A stretch of 64,000 nt of DNA from Chryseosolibacter sp036402075 (GTDB lineage Bacteria; Bacteroidota; Bacteroidia; Cytophagales; Cyclobacteriaceae): the NCBI GenBank assembly GCA_036402075.1, contig DASWTP010000141.1, forward strand, positions 1-64,000, written 5' to 3'. Every line of letters begins with the position of its first letter. Position 1 is the first letter of the stretch. Both the position numbers and the translations under genes were made by a program. Shown here piece by piece: positions 61,613 through 64,000 of the stretch. The notes under the pieces are model-generated. The model saw only the letters and a list, made by a program, of their open reading frames with translations, ran no database searches and was not told the DNA's origin.

Positions 61613-62707
61613 ATGGAATTAGTCTTACAAGCACCTGGAAGTATAAGTATTGAACAACCTAAGCGAAAAGTCGCTACTTATACCCGAAATATACTTCGCA
61701 TTGAAAATGTCTTTAGAAGCCTGAGTAACGAAACCATTCAGGATAACATTGCATTCACAAGCGCAAACATCAAGGAGGCAATTGCGCTGCTGAATAAAAA
61801 TGAAAGCATTGATGCAATCCTCATAAGCCCGGAGAGCATTACCGGAGACCTGATCACGCTGAAAGACCTTGCTCGCAAAAAGGCTGTTCCGCTGGTATTG
61901 TATACTCATGCTTTTGAACCCTCTGCAAAGAGCACAGCACTGAGTATTACAGCAGACGACTACCACTACGGGCCCATCAACGCAACCTTTTTAAAGCGTG
62001 TTGACTTCATTAAAAAAGTAAAGTCATACAAGAATACGCGCGGCAATAAGCCGTACGTTGCCGTCACACTCGACCAGGTTCCGCAGATCAAGTTGTGGTC
62101 TTTGAAACGGGCGTTCGACATTCTGGTTTCTGCAACCGCATTGTTGTTTGCATTGCCACTGTGCTTACTTATCGCGCTCATCATCAAACTTGAATCGAAG
62201 GGACCGATCTTCTATATCTCGAAAAGAGCAGGAACCGGATACAAGATCTTCAACTTTTATAAGTTCAGATCAATGCGGACAGGTTCGGACGCTGACCTTC
62301 AGAAGCTTGCACATTTGAATCAGTATAGCAAAAACAACGGTAGTGTGTTCTTTAAATTGAAGGACGATCCACGGATTACGCGTTTCGGAGCGTTTATCCG
62401 CAAAACATCGCTGGATGAAATTCCACAACTCTTCAATGTGTTGATAGGCGATATGTCGCTGGTAGGTAACAGGCCCCTGCCACTCTATGAAGCCGAGAAA
62501 CTGACGAAAGACCAGATTGCATGGCGATTCCTGGCGCCAGCCGGCATCACAGGTCTATGGCAGATTACGAAACGTGGAAAAGATAATATGTCTGAAGATG
62601 AGCGTATCGCGCTTGATATGGAGTACGCAATGAAGAATTCCTTCTGGCTCGATTTGAAAATTCTCTTCTCGACAATCCCGGCACTGCTTCAGAAAGAAAA
62701 AGTATAA
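61613..62707 (+). CDS. Priming sugar transferase fused to a pseudo-receiver domain
   Basis: A 364-residue protein. Residues about 18-135 look like a receiver fold with altered key positions: DAILISPES in place of the phospho-Asp loop, VPLVLYTHAFEP around the Thr98 switch position, and ITADDYHYGPI where a receiver has ADDYLTKPF, so the active Lys is Gly120. Residues about 165-364 are a bacterial sugar transferase (LKRAFDILVSATALLF helix, KFRSMRTGSD, TSLDEIPQLFNVLIGDMSLVGNRPLP, LAPAGITGLWQIT) that attaches a sugar phosphate to undecaprenyl phosphate. It probably starts an exopolysaccharide. Confidence 0.9.
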   Translation: MELVLQAPGSISIEQPKRKVATYTRNILRIENVFRSLSNETIQDNIAFTSANIKEAIALLNKNESIDAILISPESITGDLITLKDLARKKAVPLVLYTHAFEPSAKSTALSITADDYHYGPINATFLKRVDFIKKVKSYKNTRGNKPYVAVTLDQVPQIKLWSLKRAFDILVSATALLFALPLCLLIALIIKLESKGPIFYISKRAGTGYKIFNFYKFRSMRTGSDADLQKLAHLNQYSKNNGSVFFKLKDDPRITRFGAFIRKTSLDEIPQLFNVLIGDMSLVGNRPLPLYEAEKLTKDQIAWRFLAPAGITGLWQITKRGKDNMSEDERIALDMEYAMKNSFWLDLKILFSTIPALLQKEKV

Positions 62708-62764
62708 GGATAAAAGGTCCGGTGTGAGCAATCACCCCGGACTTGCCTATAATCACCCAAAACC

Positions 62765-63958
62765 ATGTTAGTACCCGAACTCATCCTGCTTTTGTACTTC
62801 GCTTATGTCGCCTTTTACTCGTTCATACTCAGTATAGGTGGCTTGTTTTATCGCTCAGCCATCCCGCCTTCTGCGGCAAGAAAAAGAAAGATGGCCGTCC
62901 TCATTCCTGCTTATAAAGAAGACCAGGTGATCCCTGGAGTAGCGGCAAGTGCGCTGCGCCAAAACTACCCTTCCGACAAATTTGATGTGGTTGTCATTGC
63001 AGATTCTTTAAAGCATGAGACCCTTCGCAAGCTTGGTGAAATGCCAATCAAAGTGGTTGAAGTTTTTTTTGAAAAAAGCACGAAGGTGAAAGCATTGAAT
63101 AAGGCAATGCAAGTTATCGGAGATGACTACGATTGCGCAGTTATCCTCGATGCGGACAACATCATGGAGCGCGACTTCCTAACGAAGATGAACGATTTAT
63201 TTGAAGTCGGCTACAGGGCGGTTCAGGGCAAGCGGGATCCGAAGAATGAGAATAATTCGATGGCGTTGCTCGATGGGCTAAGCGAAACCATCAATAACTT
63301 CATTTATCGCCAGGGAACTGTCGCTCTCGGAGGATGTGCCTCGCTGAACGGTTCCGGAATGGTGTTTGAGTACAAGGCTTATAAGCAGATCATGGGCGGC
63401 ATGGACTCGATCGGTGGTTTTGACCGGGAGCTTGAGCTCATCCTCATGGAGCGCGGAATCAAAACGTATTTTGCTAAACACGTAGTTGTTTACGATGAAA
63501 AGGTTGCCAACACAGCGGTATTTGAGAAGCAACGCAAGCGCTGGATTTCGAGCCAATTTTTTTACCTGAAGAAATATTTCGCTCCGGGTGTAAAGAAAGC
63601 GCTGCACGGACATTTTGATTTCTTTAACAGCGCTGTGCTGCGCAATATCCAATTGCCAAGACTTTTGAATTTAGGATTGCTGACCTTGTTCACGCTGATC
63701 GCATTTGCTCTTGCACCATACACGTATTTCAGCCCATTCGTTTGGTTAACGTTGTGGGTGGTCAATGCGCTTGCCATTCTTTTTGCAATCCCCCGGAAAT
63801 TTTATTCTATGAAGCTGTTAAAATCAGTGCTCCTGATTCCGACAATCTTCTTTAAGATGTTTATCCTCCTCTTTAAACTAAAGGGAGCGAACAAAACATT
63901 CATCCATACTCCGCATGGTCATATCGAAGCTCATCCGTCAAATGCAGAAAAGGTATGA
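62765..63958 (+). CDS. Processive-type family 2 glycosyltransferase
   Basis: A 397-residue membrane glycosyltransferase. One N-terminal helix (about 5-28) is followed by a GT2 catalytic domain (AVLIPAYKED, ILDADN for the DxD, GGFDRELELIL acidic base, QRKRW for acceptor/processivity) and two or more C-terminal helices (about 300-375). The QxxRW motif resembles cellulose- or hyaluronan-synthase types. It lies 57 bases after the sugar transferase and overlaps the next glycosyltransferase by four bases, so it is part of an exopolysaccharide locus continuing past the window. Confidence 0.92.
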   Translation: MLVPELILLLYFAYVAFYSFILSIGGLFYRSAIPPSAARKRKMAVLIPAYKEDQVIPGVAASALRQNYPSDKFDVVVIADSLKHETLRKLGEMPIKVVEVFFEKSTKVKALNKAMQVIGDDYDCAVILDADNIMERDFLTKMNDLFEVGYRAVQGKRDPKNENNSMALLDGLSETINNFIYRQGTVALGGCASLNGSGMVFEYKAYKQIMGGMDSIGGFDRELELILMERGIKTYFAKHVVVYDEKVANTAVFEKQRKRWISSQFFYLKKYFAPGVKKALHGHFDFFNSAVLRNIQLPRLLNLGLLTLFTLIAFALAPYTYFSPFVWLTLWVVNALAILFAIPRKFYSMKLLKSVLLIPTIFFKMFILLFKLKGANKTFIHTPHGHIEAHPSNAEKV

Positions 63959-64000
63959 CACCAACGCCACGTGTATCGATCATAACGGTAAACTACAACC
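63955..64000 (+). CDS. Family 2 glycosyltransferase, N-terminal fragment (cut by window end)
   Basis: The ATG overlaps the previous stop in an ATGA. The first 15 codons encode TPTPRVSIITVNYN, the typical opening strand of family 2 glycosyltransferases. The remainder lies beyond the window. Confidence 0.75.
   Translation, partial: MTPTPRVSIITVNYN

Noticed and set aside
1..64000. CRISPR arrays, insertion sequences, prophage or rRNA genes
   Set aside because: No direct-repeat/spacer pattern, transposase, integrase, phage structural motif or rRNA-like sequence was noticed in reading the window.

Overview
The window looks like chromosome from a Bacteroidota bacterium, most probably of the Cytophagales/Cytophagia type. 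The evidence is several large secreted proteins ending in type IX secretion (T9SS) sorting domains (both type A and gliding-motility type B), a Bacteroidota-style putative porin, 7TM-DISM and DUF4142 proteins, a fused ribBA, the short MenE form, and TAnnTTTG-type promoter boxes instead of sigma70 ones. No phage, insertion sequence, CRISPR array or rRNA was seen. Coding density is high and genes sit on both strands in short operons.

Layout. 1-3.8 kb (+): end of priA, then a DUF2339/DUF3999 membrane-protein pair. 3.8-8.7 kb (-): surE, a secreted hypothetical, ribBA and dnaG. 8.8-10.7 kb (+): the Fe-S factors mrp and a NifU-domain protein (a perfect palindrome covers the latter's start), then two tiny coupled membrane proteins. 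10.9-17.9 kb (+): M43 metalloprotease with T9SS tail, ddl, a PASTA protein and another T9SS protein. 17.9-20.3 kb: site-2 protease and HAD phosphatase (-), an orphan T9SS tail, and a CAT-anticodon tRNA with its terminator. 20.4-21.6 kb: nucleoside-type MFS permease. 21.8-27.8 kb (-): a glycan cluster of glycosyltransferase, UDP-galactopyranose mutase, GH1-like, stress-type SDR and GH5-like proteins. 28-31 kb: DUF4142 lipoprotein, stand-alone LigD-type DNA ligase, 7TM-DISM receptor. 31.2-34.5 kb: T9SS type B propeller/PKD protein. 34.7-38.7 kb: ybbP/ybbA-like ABC system divergent from a tesA-like esterase, the same arrangement as in E. coli. 38.8-43.3 kb: MFS transporter, MacB-like permease, secreted amidotransferase-like protein, small lipoprotein. 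43.3-47.3 kb: giant BNR-repeat T9SS protein. 47.3-51 kb (-): miaE, porin, lpxK. 51.1-54.5 kb (+): Nif3-like, DUF164-like coiled coil, TPR protein. 54.7-61.1 kb: histidine phosphatase (-), then a menaquinone operon menI-menF-menD-menB-PPC-menE (+). 61.2-64 kb (+): start of an exopolysaccharide locus with a receiver protein, a sugar transferase carrying a degenerate receiver domain, and two family 2 glycosyltransferases (the last cut by the window edge).

Themes worth attention: (i) three housekeeping proteins, DnaG, Mrp and the DUF164 homologue, have lost the metal-binding Cys/His residues usual in their families; (ii) the glycan/stress cluster at 21.8-29.8 kb mixes galactofuranose synthesis, two cytoplasmic-looking glycosidase-fold proteins and stress/repair genes; (iii) a canonical receiver precedes a pseudo-receiver fused to the priming sugar transferase, suggesting direct control of polysaccharide initiation; (iv) two intergenic palindromes built from short repeated words; and (v) a tRNA with an altered T-loop. 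All functional statements come from reading motifs; no database search was run.
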